NCBI GenBank assembly: GCA_020633125.1
Contig: JACKEH010000028.1
Coordinates: 1-53,475 of the forward strand
Reading direction: 5' to 3'
Length of the DNA stretch: 53,475 nucleotides
From: Sandaracinus sp.
GTDB lineage: Bacteria > Myxococcota_A > Polyangia > Polyangiales > Houyiibacteriaceae
This document shows positions 24,902 to 33,600 of this stretch, piece by piece; positions within the stretch are counted from its first letter, which is position 1, and every line of letters begins with the position of its first letter. The position numbers and the translations under genes were made by a program. Under the pieces are notes generated by a model that saw nothing but the letters and a program-made list of their open reading frames with translations, did not search any database and had not been told where the DNA came from.

Positions 24902-25372
24902 ATGACGGACTTCTCGGATCGCCCCTTTCGTGTGCTCGGCATCCAGCAGGTCGCCATCGGCGGCCTCGACAAGCAGGCGCTGCGACGCTTCTGGGTCGAC
25001 GTGCTCGGCATCGAGGCGCACGGCACCTACCGCGAGGCCGCACAGAACGTCGACGAGGACATCCTCCGCTTGGGCCACGGGCCGCACGCGGTGGAGATCG
25101 ACTTGATGCAGCCGATCGATCCCGAGAAGGCGCCGAAGGTGCACGTGCCGCCGCTCAACCACGTGGGGCTCTGGGTGGACGACCTTCGCGTCGCGGTGGC
25201 GTGGCTGAAGGAGAAGGGCGTGCGCGTGCTCGGCGAGCCGCGTCCCGGTGCCGCGGGCTACGACATCGTCTTCGTGCACCCGAAGGGCAACGACGCGTTC
25301 CCGATCGGCGCCGAAGGCGTGTTGCTCGAGCTGGTGCAGGCGCCGCCCGAGGTCATCGAAGCGCTCGGTTGA
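24902..25372 (+). CDS. VOC (glyoxalase/bleomycin resistance)-superfamily protein
   Basis: A 156-residue vicinal-oxygen-chelate protein with the two-module beta-alpha-beta-beta-beta pattern: VLGIQQVAIGGLDKQALRRF opens module one, LNHVGLWVDDLRVAVAWLKE opens module two, and IGAEGVLLELVQAPPE closes it. Probable metal ligands are Gln16, His in LNHVG and Glu in LLELVQ, similar to glyoxalase I and methylmalonyl-CoA epimerase (which has His at the first position). It could be a lactoylglutathione lyase or epimerase-like enzyme; the sequence does not decide. ATG start at 24902. It is divergent from trpS. Confidence 0.87.
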   Translation: MTDFSDRPFRVLGIQQVAIGGLDKQALRRFWVDVLGIEAHGTYREAAQNVDEDILRLGHGPHAVEIDLMQPIDPEKAPKVHVPPLNHVGLWVDDLRVAVAWLKEKGVRVLGEPRPGAAGYDIVFVHPKGNDAFPIGAEGVLLELVQAPPEVIEALG

Positions 25373-25467
25373 GAGACGAGGCGCGTCACTTCAGGGCGCG
25401 GACGGCGAGGGAGAAGCCGAGCATGCTCCCCGTGGATCCCGCTTTCAGGAAGAGGAACGCGGGGCCT

Positions 25468-25791
25468 CCCACCCCGCGGAGCGAAGGCGAAGCCGAAGCG
25501 AGCGCACGCCGCGATGGCGAAGCCGAGCATCCTCCCCCACGAATCCCGCCCGACGGTTCGAAGGGCGAAGCCCTCGCCCGCGGAGCGCCGCAGCCGCCGC
25601 ACCGGAGCGAAGCGCAGGGAGGACGGCGAGGAAGAGGGGCGTGCGGAAACTTTGTCGCACCCAGGCTTTCGCGTGGGCACGACCGTCTCGTGGAATCGTA
25701 CGGCTCCATGGACTGCGTCCATTCCGCTTCGTACGATTCCACTTCGAACCCCCACCCCGCGGAGCGAAGGCGAAGCCGAAGCGAGCGCACG
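25468..25791 (+). repeat. Two identical 41-bp direct repeats bracketing an inverted repeat
   Basis: An identical 41-bp unit beginning CCCACCCCGCGGAGCGAAGG and ending GAGCGCACG occurs at 25468-25508 and 25751-25791, in the 477-bp spacer between the VOC gene and the outer-membrane-barrel gene. Degenerate pieces of the same GCGAAGCC/GGAGCGAA theme lie between them, as does the nested inverted repeat at 25690-25742. No convincing gene is seen in the spacer. Confidence 0.8.
25690..25742. repeat. Nested inverted repeat (13-bp arms, with an inner 6-bp repeat)
   Basis: GTGGAATCGTACG (25690-25702) and CGTACGATTCCAC (25730-25742) are perfect reverse complements. Inside them, ATGGAC (25708-25713) and GTCCAT (25717-25722) form a second perfect stem with a 3-nt loop. 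The stretch is less GC-rich than the flanks. It could be a transcription terminator for the VOC gene, a protein-binding site or the remnant of a small mobile repeat; no T-tract follows. Confidence 0.75.
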
Positions 25792-25849
25792 GCGCTGCGC
25801 GACGATTTGCCGCATCGCTCCGTGGTCGGGCTGCCGATAGACCACGGCC

Positions 25850-26719
25850 GTGGTCCGCGTCGTCCTCGCTCTGGTCCTGCTCGCGCTCGCGCCTTCGGCC
25901 GTGCGCGCCTGCAGCACGTGCACGGTGGGCGACCCGACGCTGACCGTGATGGGGGCCGAACAGCCGAACGACGGGCGGCTTCGTTTCTCCGGGGCGCTTC
26001 GTTGGCGCACCGAGCGCGAGGACGACGGAACGCGCCTGGTCGAGCGTCGGTTGGAGCTCGGGCTCGCGTGGTCGCCGGTCGCGCGCTTGACCCTCTCGGC
26101 GAACGTGCCTCTGGTGAGTCGGCGCGCGCGTTTTTCGAACCTCGCCGAGGAGCGCAGCTTCGGGCTCGGGGACGTCGACCTTCGCGCGCGTCTGCTGCTC
26201 TTTCGTGACCGCGCCCTCGCGCCGCGGCATTTGCTCGCGGCGGTGGTCGGTCTCGAGCTACCGACCGCGCTTCGCACGTCGGGTCCGTACGAGGACGACC
26301 CCGAGCAGCAGCCCGGAACACGCTCCTGGGATCCGATCGCCGGTTTGACCTACGGCTTCTTTCGCGCGCCCTTTTCGCTCTCGACGGTGGCGGTGGTGCT
26401 CGCGCCGCTCACCGAAGGCGTCGGGCGGGTGCGGGCGGGCCCTTCGGCGCGGCTCTCGACGCGGGCGCAATGGCAACCGTGGGAGGTCTTCGGATTCGCG
26501 CTCGGCGTGGACGCGCGAATCGACGGTCGGGAGCACGTGGACGGACAACGCGAGCGTGCGAGCGGCGGCGCGATCGTCTACGGAAGCGCGGGCGTGGTGG
26601 TCGCGCCGACCGAGGATGTGGTGATCGATCTGCGGCTCTCGCTTCCCGCGTGGCAGGCGCTGCGCGGCGGGCACGACGAAGGCGCGGTGATCTTCGTGGG
26701 GGTCGCGATCGATGCGTGA
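25850..26719 (+). CDS. Outer-membrane beta-barrel-like protein with CSTC N-terminus
   Basis: A 289-residue exported protein: signal peptide VRVVLALVLLALAPSAVRA, then mature start CSTCTVGDPTLTVMG. The rest alternates short amphipathic strands with turns (RLRFSGALRWRTERE, RRLELGLAWSPVARLTLSAN, LGDVDLRARLLLF, HLLAAVVGLELPTALR) and ends with a hydrophobic strand VIFVGVAIDA, as expected for an outer-membrane barrel of the transporter/porin-like type. The Cys-Ser-Thr-Cys start suggests metal or heme handling, but this is speculation. Start GTG at 25850. Its last 8 bases overlap the next gene, a lipoprotein, so the two are probably translated together and work together at the outer membrane. Confidence 0.72.
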   Translation: MVRVVLALVLLALAPSAVRACSTCTVGDPTLTVMGAEQPNDGRLRFSGALRWRTEREDDGTRLVERRLELGLAWSPVARLTLSANVPLVSRRARFSNLAEERSFGLGDVDLRARLLLFRDRALAPRHLLAAVVGLELPTALRTSGPYEDDPEQQPGTRSWDPIAGLTYGFFRAPFSLSTVAVVLAPLTEGVGRVRAGPSARLSTRAQWQPWEVFGFALGVDARIDGREHVDGQRERASGGAIVYGSAGVVVAPTEDVVIDLRLSLPAWQALRGGHDEGAVIFVGVAIDA

Positions 26720-27323
26720 GCTTCGTCTGGCGCTCGGGCTGCTCGGGGTCGCGGCTTGCGTGGGCTACGACGCGGGCATCGAGCTCGCGGTCGAGCTGCG
26801 CATCGCGCCGCCGACGCAAGCGGTGCCGATGGGCGACGGCTTCGCGACCTTGAGCGAGGCGCGCCTGCGCGTGGCCGACGTGGAGCTCGTGCCGTGTGAG
26901 CTCGTGTCGCTCGGTGGAGGATTCGACGCCCCGCTCGTCGAGACGCTCTCGTTCGTGCGGTCGCGCGCCCACGCCCACGCGACCGCGCCGAGCGGCGACG
27001 CCTGGATGCTCGACGCGCGCCACGACGCGGGCGTGAAGGTGGGGCCGACGCTGCGACCGGCGCCGGGACGCTATTGCGCGATGCGTGTGCATCTCGAACC
27101 GACCGACGACGCGCCCAGCTTCGCGTTGGTCGGCGAGGTCGAGGGCGTGCCCTTCGAGGTGTTCGTCGACGCACCGCTCGACGTCGAGGTGCCGATGGAA
27201 CGCACCCTCGAGGCACCGGAAGACGGTGGAACGATCACGCTCGACGTGGACCCCGCGTGTTGGCTGGCGCACGGCGTGCCGGAGGGAGAGGCGATCGCGG
27301 ACGTGCTCGCTGGTTGTCTCTGA
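26712..27323 (+). CDS. Lipoprotein paired with the barrel protein; distant MbnP-like pattern
   Basis: A 203-residue lipoprotein: MRELRLALGLLGVAAC has a lipobox with Cys16. The mature part is beta-rich: FATLSEARLRVADVELVPCE, a His-containing stretch SRAHAHATAPSG, then RPAPGRYCAMRVHLEPTDDA and VPFEVFVDAPLDVEVP. The pattern of a 'describes-a-quantity then bounded strand' lipoprotein recalls the MbnP-like copper-associated family, but the match is weak and I would not rely on it. The ATG at 26712 overlaps the upstream stop (ATGCGTGA), indicating translational coupling. Together with the CSTC barrel protein it forms a two-gene unit; no third gene follows. Confidence 0.65.
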   Translation: MRELRLALGLLGVAACVGYDAGIELAVELRIAPPTQAVPMGDGFATLSEARLRVADVELVPCELVSLGGGFDAPLVETLSFVRSRAHAHATAPSGDAWMLDARHDAGVKVGPTLRPAPGRYCAMRVHLEPTDDAPSFALVGEVEGVPFEVFVDAPLDVEVPMERTLEAPEDGGTITLDVDPACWLAHGVPEGEAIADVLAGCL

Positions 27324-27415
27324 CCGGGTGTCGACGGGGCTCGCAGGATTGTCTCGCAGCCGACGCATGAGCGAGCCGCCGCGGTCCATTCGTCGACGTG
27401 CCAGTTTCAAGCTCG

Positions 27416-27660
27416 GCCACATCACGAATCGACCGCGTTTCGTGGGCTCGTGGCGCGAAGCGCGGTGTCGGCGAAGCCGTGATGAGGCCGCGAAATCGCC
27501 GTTTTCTGCGAGCGACCAAAGGCAGGGAGCCCGACGGCGCGCGAGGCCGCGTGAGGGGGCGAGCCATCGAAACGCGGTGGCGCGAAGCGCCGACTCGGCC
27601 TCTGTCTCTGAGGCGCGAAGCGCGGTTCTTCCGTTCTCGCGCCCCGTTCGTCCGAAGCCG
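27416..27660 (+). repeat. Dispersed GAA-loop hairpin repeat carrying an internal insertion
   Basis: The 355-bp spacer between the lipoprotein and the U32 gene holds another copy of the repeat in the same orientation as those at 7.7 and 10.3 kb. It opens with TCACGAATCG and TCGGCGAAGCCGTGA, and ends with GGTGGCGCGAAGCGCCGACT then GAGGCGCGAAGCGCG. Relative to the 10.3-kb copy it has roughly 80 extra bases between the two hairpin groups (about 27495-27572). No gene is seen. Confidence 0.7.
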
Positions 27661-27678
27661 GGGAGCTTCTCCGCCCCC

Positions 27679-30105
27679 TCACGCGTTCAAGACGCGCAGC
27701 GTGCCCTTCACGACGCCGTAGCCGCCTTCGGTCCGAATCTCGGTGAGCGTCTCGCGCGGGGTCTTCTCGCCGCGCATCAGGGCGCCGTACGCGCTCACGA
27801 GGCGTGTCACGTCTTCGGCGCTCTCGCGCACGAGCTCGAGGCGGAAGCGCGCGACGCCACGCTCGACGAGCTGGGGCACGAGGTCGGCGGCGCTCTGCGC
27901 GCGGCCGTGAAAGACGGTGTTGCGGCAGCCGACGTCGGCTTCGACGGGATGCTCGATGCCCGCGCGGTCGCGCAGCGAGACGCGGTGTTTCTCGCAGGGG
28001 CGGCCGCAGCTTCGGTAGTCGGCGCCGTCGCTGAGCAAGGCGGCGATCACACAATGCTCCATGTGAAAGAGCGGCATCGGGTGGTGCAGCACGACCTCGG
28101 CGCGAGGCGCCAGCTCGTCGTCGAGCAACGCGAGGAGCTGCGCGGCGTCGAGGTCGAAGCTCGGCGTGAAGGCCACGAGGCCGCGACCGAGCACCTCACG
28201 CGCCGTGACGTGGTTGGTCACGTTGAGCGAGAAGTCGCCGAGGCGCGTGATGCCGTCGTCGGCGCTCGCGGCGTCGCGGAGGGCGCCGAGCCCACGCACG
28301 TAGAGCATCGAAGGCGCGAGGCTTCGAAGGAAACGATCGATCTTCTCTTCGCCCGGCTTTCGAATGCGCGGCGGCGCGAGCGCGATCGTGACGTCGGGGC
28401 GTCGCGCGCGGAGCGCACGCACGGCTTCGCCGGTGCCGGTGAGCTCGAGGAAGTCGAGGCCGATCGTGTCGGCGCCCGCGTCGAGCGCGGCGAAGGCTTG
28501 GTCGAGGTTGCGACAGAGCACGGTGAGCCCGCCGGTGGGCGCCGGAAGGTACGCCCGGCGCGGCAAGGTGGCGGCGGTGATCTCGGTGGTCGCGTGGCCG
28601 CGGTCGAGCGAGCGGACGAGCGCGTCGGTGAGCGCGCGGCGGGCGCGGTTGAGCGACGAGACGGGAAGGATGGCGTCGGCCGGAAGCGCGACCGTGAGCT
28701 TGCCGAGCTCGAAGGGTGTGTCGCCGAGCCGCTCCATCGCTTCGCGCACGCGGGACTCGTCGAGAGGCGTCTTGCGCGCGACCTCGAGCACGGCGTCCGC
28801 CACGACCTCGGCGACGTGGCCGCGGGCGCTCGTCGCACGAAGGGTGGGGGCCTCGCCGATCGCGCCACCCACCTCGACGTCGATCGGGATGCGCATCGGG
28901 TCGCGCTCGATGCGGGTCTGAATCTCGCGTTCGCGCGTCGGATCGCTCGTCTTGAAGACACGATGCCCGACGAGTGTGTCGTCGATCGTCACGTCGGGGC
29001 CGAGCCAGAGGTGATCGCCTTCGATCTCCCACACTCGGCCGCCGACCTCGCCTTCGCCGGCGCGGTGGCCCTCGACGAGCAGGCCGTCGCCGCGCCGAAT
29101 CTCTTGCGCGGGATCGGGCACGTGAAGCCAGAGGCGGCCACGTCGTCTTTCGACCGCGGCCAAGGTGCCGAGCTCGAGGCCGCGGTGATCGCACGAGCGA
29201 CCGTCGACGAGGCGCTGATGATCGACGCCGGGAAAGAAGCCGGGGCCGGAGCCACGCGAGAACGACTGCAACGCGTCGAGGCGGGTCGCGTCGCGGGCGG
29301 CCCTTCCTTCGGCGATGCCATCGCGCGCCTCGCGGTAGAGGCGCACCGCGGCGTCGACGTACTCGGGTCCCTTGAGGCGGCCTTCGATCTTCAACGACGC
29401 GATGCCGAGCTTCGCGAGCTCCGGCACGATCGACGATGCCTCGAGATCTTCGGGCGAGAGCAGGTGCGCGTGCGGGCCGAGGTCGCGTAGCTCACCGTCG
29501 ACCACGAGGTCGTAGGGCAGACGGCACGCTTGCGCGCAGGCGCCGCGGTTGGCGCTGCGGCCCCCGATCGCCTCCGAGGTGAGGCATTGGCCGGAGTAGG
29601 CGATGCAGAGCGCGCCGTGCACGAAGACCTCGAGCTCGGCGTCGGGGGCCGTCTCACGGATCGCGGCGAGGTCGGCGAGCGACATCTCGCGCGCGAGGAT
29701 CACGCGGGTGGCGCCGAGCTCGGTGGCGAGCTGCACCGAGCCGGCGTCGGTGCAGGTCATCTGGGTCGAGGCGTGAAGGGGGAGGGTCGGCGCGATGGCA
29801 CGGACCAGGCGCGCGACGCCGAGGTCCTGCACGATCACCGCGTCGACGCCGGCCTTGGCGCATTCGCGAATCGCCGCTTCGAGCGCCGGGAGCTCGGCGT
29901 CGAAGACCAGCGTGTTCAACGTGACGTAGCCGCGGACCCCGTGCGCATGCAGGAAGTCCATCGCGTCGGCGAGCGTCTCCGCGGTCTGGTTGGTGGCGCG
30001 GGCGCGGGCGTTGAAGCCGGCGTAACCGAAGTAGACGGCGTCGGCGCCGGCACGCACGGCGGCGCGCATGGCTTCGGGGCTTCCGGCGGGGGCGAGGATC
30101 TCCAC
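27679..30105 (-). CDS. Peptidase U32-family protein (RlhA/YdcP-like, long form)
   Basis: An 808-residue member of the U32 family. In bacteria the best-known members (RlhA, TrhP, UbiU/V) are iron-sulfur proteins that hydroxylate RNA bases or ubiquinone precursors, so peptidase is a historical name. The N-terminal TIM-barrel-like core reads EILAPAGSPEAMRAAVRAGA, GADAVYFGYAGFNARARA, and ILAREMSLADLAAI. The conserved cysteines are Cys167, Cys174, Cys190 and Cys194 in ALCIAYSGQC and RGACAQACRLPYD, which would bind a [4Fe-4S] cluster. The C-terminal 400 residues include a DUF3656-like segment and a second barrel-like region with SCGRPCEKHR. The GTG at 30105 is placed immediately before the conserved EILAPAG; there is no nearer ATG. 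rRNA (C2501) hydroxylation is plausible from family only. Confidence 0.88.
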   Translation of the reverse strand: MEILAPAGSPEAMRAAVRAGADAVYFGYAGFNARARATNQTAETLADAMDFLHAHGVRGYVTLNTLVFDAELPALEAAIRECAKAGVDAVIVQDLGVARLVRAIAPTLPLHASTQMTCTDAGSVQLATELGATRVILAREMSLADLAAIRETAPDAELEVFVHGALCIAYSGQCLTSEAIGGRSANRGACAQACRLPYDLVVDGELRDLGPHAHLLSPEDLEASSIVPELAKLGIASLKIEGRLKGPEYVDAAVRLYREARDGIAEGRAARDATRLDALQSFSRGSGPGFFPGVDHQRLVDGRSCDHRGLELGTLAAVERRRGRLWLHVPDPAQEIRRGDGLLVEGHRAGEGEVGGRVWEIEGDHLWLGPDVTIDDTLVGHRVFKTSDPTREREIQTRIERDPMRIPIDVEVGGAIGEAPTLRATSARGHVAEVVADAVLEVARKTPLDESRVREAMERLGDTPFELGKLTVALPADAILPVSSLNRARRALTDALVRSLDRGHATTEITAATLPRRAYLPAPTGGLTVLCRNLDQAFAALDAGADTIGLDFLELTGTGEAVRALRARRPDVTIALAPPRIRKPGEEKIDRFLRSLAPSMLYVRGLGALRDAASADDGITRLGDFSLNVTNHVTAREVLGRGLVAFTPSFDLDAAQLLALLDDELAPRAEVVLHHPMPLFHMEHCVIAALLSDGADYRSCGRPCEKHRVSLRDRAGIEHPVEADVGCRNTVFHGRAQSAADLVPQLVERGVARFRLELVRESAEDVTRLVSAYGALMRGEKTPRETLTEIRTEGGYGVVKGTLRVLNA

Positions 30106-30167
30106 CGCCGAGGTGTAGCAGGCGCGCGCGCCGACACGAGCGCGCCCGGTCGAGGCCTCGATCGCGG

Positions 30168-30413
30168 TCAGCCGCCGAGCCAGGCCGTCATGCGATCCGC
30201 GTGAAGCGTCAGCACGACGGTCGTCGCGGCCAGGCCGGTGAGCGCCAACGCCTCGGCCCACGAGACACGTGAGTCCTCGCGCACCTGCTCGGGGGCAGCG
30301 ATTCGCGCCAGCGGCCACGCGAGGACGCTCGCCCCGAGCGCGGTCGGCCGCGGGGCGTTCGTCGAGTCGGTTTTCGTTTCGCCTCCAGTCACGAACGAGG
30401 GGATCGCGAGCAC
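30168..30413 (-). CDS. Possible small single-pass membrane protein, 81 aa
   Basis: A short frame 62 bp upstream of the U32 gene on the same strand. The N-terminal 50 residues are polar, and the C-terminus has one hydrophobic helix WAEALALTGLAATTVVLTL followed by HADRMTAWLGG. Third codon positions are mostly G or C as in neighbouring genes, which supports coding. The start would be GTG at 30413. No family recognised; it may instead be non-coding leader of the U32 transcript. Confidence 0.42.
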   Translation of the reverse strand: MLAIPSFVTGGETKTDSTNAPRPTALGASVLAWPLARIAAPEQVREDSRVSWAEALALTGLAATTVVLTLHADRMTAWLGG

Positions 30414-30654
30414 GAGGGTGACGTATGCTCACCGCGCTCGTCGTCGCGGAGCTCCGCGGAGCGTCGAATCGGGATCCTGCGCCACGCGGACGCGAAGGCC
30501 TGGGATCTCGCGAACAAGCTGCCCCACGAACGCGTGGTCCGCAGTCGAACCACTCCGTTTCCAAACTTTCCGTCCCCGGAGACGTCGGAAGCGTTCGGGT
30601 CGACCCTCGCTACAGGAGGGCGACCCTCGTCGAGCCCCCCGAAGAAGAGAGCCC
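30414..30654 (+). promoter_or_regulatory. Divergent upstream region of the A2M pair with a 9-bp direct repeat
   Basis: This non-coding stretch must hold the promoter of the A2M-like genes. CGACCCTCG occurs at 30601-30609 and again at 30621-30629 (20-bp period, two helical turns), and an interrupted dyad TTCCG...CGGAA lies at about 30568-30592. A purine-rich GAAGAAGAGAG precedes the ATG at 30655 and can serve as ribosome binding site. No consensus sigma-70 or sigma-54 elements are evident. Confidence 0.35.
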
Positions 30655-33600
30655 ATGCACTTCGCTCGCGTCGCGATCGCGCTGTTCCTCCCCCTTCTGT
30701 TCACCGCCCCCGCCCTGGCCCAAGGCCTCGAGCTCTCGCTCCACGGGCACCTGAACCCTCGCTACGGCGAGGAGCTCCGGGTCGCGGGCACGGCCTACGA
30801 GGTCGACGGTCTCGCAGAGCTCAAGCCCGCCCGTGGGTCGCAGGTCGTGCTGCGGCTGCGGGACTATCAGCGGCAACGGTGGGTGGTCGTGCAGGAGTCG
30901 ACGGTGCCGGCCGACGACCGTGGTCGCTTCAGCGGCTCGGTGGCGATCCCGGAAGCGCGCTTCGCCTCCGCGCAGCTTCAGGTCGAGGTGCGCAGCGGGC
31001 AGCAGACGCGGACCTTCGACTACGGGCTCGGCATTCAGCAGCCGATCGCGATCGACCTGCGGACCGACCGCAACCGCTACGAGCCCGACGAGACCGTGCA
31101 CGTGTGGGCGCGCGTGCATCGACTCTCGAACGGCGCACCGGTCGCGCGACGAAGCGTGAAGGTGACGGTGCGCGATCCGCAGGGGCGGCCGCTCGTCGAG
31201 CGCACGATGCCGACCAGCGATGCGGGCATCGCCTCGCTCGAGCTCCCGTTGCCGGCGAGCGCGGCGGACGGGCACTACGCCGTGCAGGTGCAGCTCGAAG
31301 ACTCGATCGCGGAAGCCGGCGCGGCGTCGGGTTTTCAGGTCGCGCGTCGCACGGTCGAGCGTCTGCAGGTCGACGCGACCCTCGATCAACGGGTCGTCGC
31401 GCCGAGCGCACGTCTGACGGGTCGGGTTCGGGTGCGCACGCCTTCGGGGGTGCCGATCGCGAACGCCGCGGTGCAGCTCACGATCGAAGGCCGCAACAGC
31501 GAGGTCCTGACCGACGCAGAGGGCATCGCGCCGATTCGGCTTCAGGCGCCCGCCTACCTCGCGGGCGACGTGCAGGCGCAACAAGTGGTCGTGCGGGTCG
31601 CGCATCCTGCGCACGGCGTGCTTCACGTGGTCGCGCCCTTCTTGCTCTCGCGGGTGGAGTGGCGCGTCGAGGCCACGGCGGAGAACGGCGGGCTCGTCCC
31701 CGAGGTCGATGCGGAGGCGATGCTCCTGGTCACCGATCCACGCGGCGAGCCGGCCCCGGCGGGCAGCGAGATCACGGTGCGCGGGGCCTCGGTCGTGCGT
31801 GGCTCCGTGACGCTTCGAACCGATCGTCACGGCCTCGCGGTGTTGCCGATGCGCGTGCCCGACGGAGCGGCGGGGCCGCTTCGCAACGAATGCGGCGGGC
31901 GTTTCGCGACGCGCGTCGACGTGGAGGTGCGACCGGCGATCGAAGGCGCGCGCTCCACGTTCGCGCGGGTGTGTGTGCCGGTGAGCCCGGACGCTCGCGT
32001 GCGTGGTCGCGTGCGGGAGCGTGTGGTCGAGCCCGGAGGCACGGTCGCGATCGCGCTCGATCGGCACCCGGAAGTTCGCGGGCGCGAGGTGCTCGTCGAA
32101 GCCCTCGCCGAAGGTCGCGTGGTGGCGGCGACCCACGCGCGAGGCGACGAAGGTCGGCTCACGCTGCCGCCCGGGGTGTCGGGGCTGCTTCAGATTCGCG
32201 TGCGTCCGGAGCTCGCGCACGACGCGCGTCATCCGCTCGACGAGCCGGGCGGCTCGCAGCTCGGTGTCGGCTCCTTGGACGCGGTGTTGGTGCGCCCGCG
32301 GGACGCGTTTGCGCTCTCGATCGAGACCGGTCGCGACGTCTTTCGCGTGCGCGAGACCGCGTCGCTCGCGCTTCGCACCACGGCGTCGTCCCCGCGGGCG
32401 TGGGCCGCGGTGGTCGCGCGCGACTTGATGATGCACGGAGGCGAGGAGCCCTTCTCGCTCGCGTGGATGCGCGGCGCGTTGACGGATGCAGCGGCGCGGC
32501 CCGACACCGAGGAAGCGACGCTCTTGCTTCGTTCGGCGCTCACGGCGGGGCTCTCGCCCGACACCAAGCCGCATCGCGCGCCGCCGCTGGTTCAGCCTTA
32601 TTGGCGCGACGGAAACGAAGGCGGGCACCAAGACGGGACGCTGCGGGATCCGGTGGCGATGCGCGACGACATGTTGCGTCGGCACGTCGGCCAGATCGCC
32701 GCGCAGCTCGAGCGCCTCGTGCAGCAACGCGTGCACGACCCGAACCTCCGCCGCGGGTTCTTGATCGAGCGCGGGGGCCGCTTCGACTTCGACCCCGAGG
32801 CGTTCGCGACCTTGCGTCGCGAGCGCGCCTACGCGCCGGACAACCTCGGTGGACAACCGGTGACGCTCGCGATGGTACGCGCCGCGGATCCCAGCTTCTC
32901 GTTCGACGCCGTCGCGCGCCGGCTCGCGCGTCAGCACCTCGTGCGGCTCTTGGTCGCGCTCTCCCGGTTGACCGACGGTGACGACGCGCAAGCTGCGCGG
33001 GCTTCCGCGGGCCAGCCGCCGGAGCGTTGGCTCTCGCGCCTCGTGCAGCTCGGCGTGCTCGGGCCCAACGACTTGCTCGACCCGTGGGGGCGTCCGTTCG
33101 AGCTGCGCCCGAGCGCGACTCCGCGCGTGCTCTTCAGCGAGCGCGCGCCGAATTGGGAGCTCTCGAGCTCCGGTCCGGACGGTCGCTTCGGCACCGCCGA
33201 CGACGTGCGGGATCCCTTCGTCCGCGTGGTGCCCGAAGGCACGCCCTTCGCCGTCGCGTCGGGCGAGGACCGCTTGATGAAGTCGCTCTCGACCCTCGCG
33301 CCCGGGCCGCAGACCTTGCAGGCCATGGCGCAAGCCTACGCGAGCGTCAGCCTCGCCGCGCGCGACGAACAACGCGCCCGCACCGTGACGGCGACCGTGA
33401 GCGAAGGCGGGGAGATGCTCGCCGACGACATGGCCGAGGCGTCGGGCTACGGCGGCCTCGCGCTCGGTGGATCGGGCCGTGGGGGCGGGGGAGCGGCGTT
33501 CGGTGCCGCCGCGATGGCGGAACCCGCGCCGGCGCCTCCCGGAGCGCGTCGCCAAGCGCGCACCCGCGCCTCGGCCGACGAGGCGGAGATGCCCATGGAA

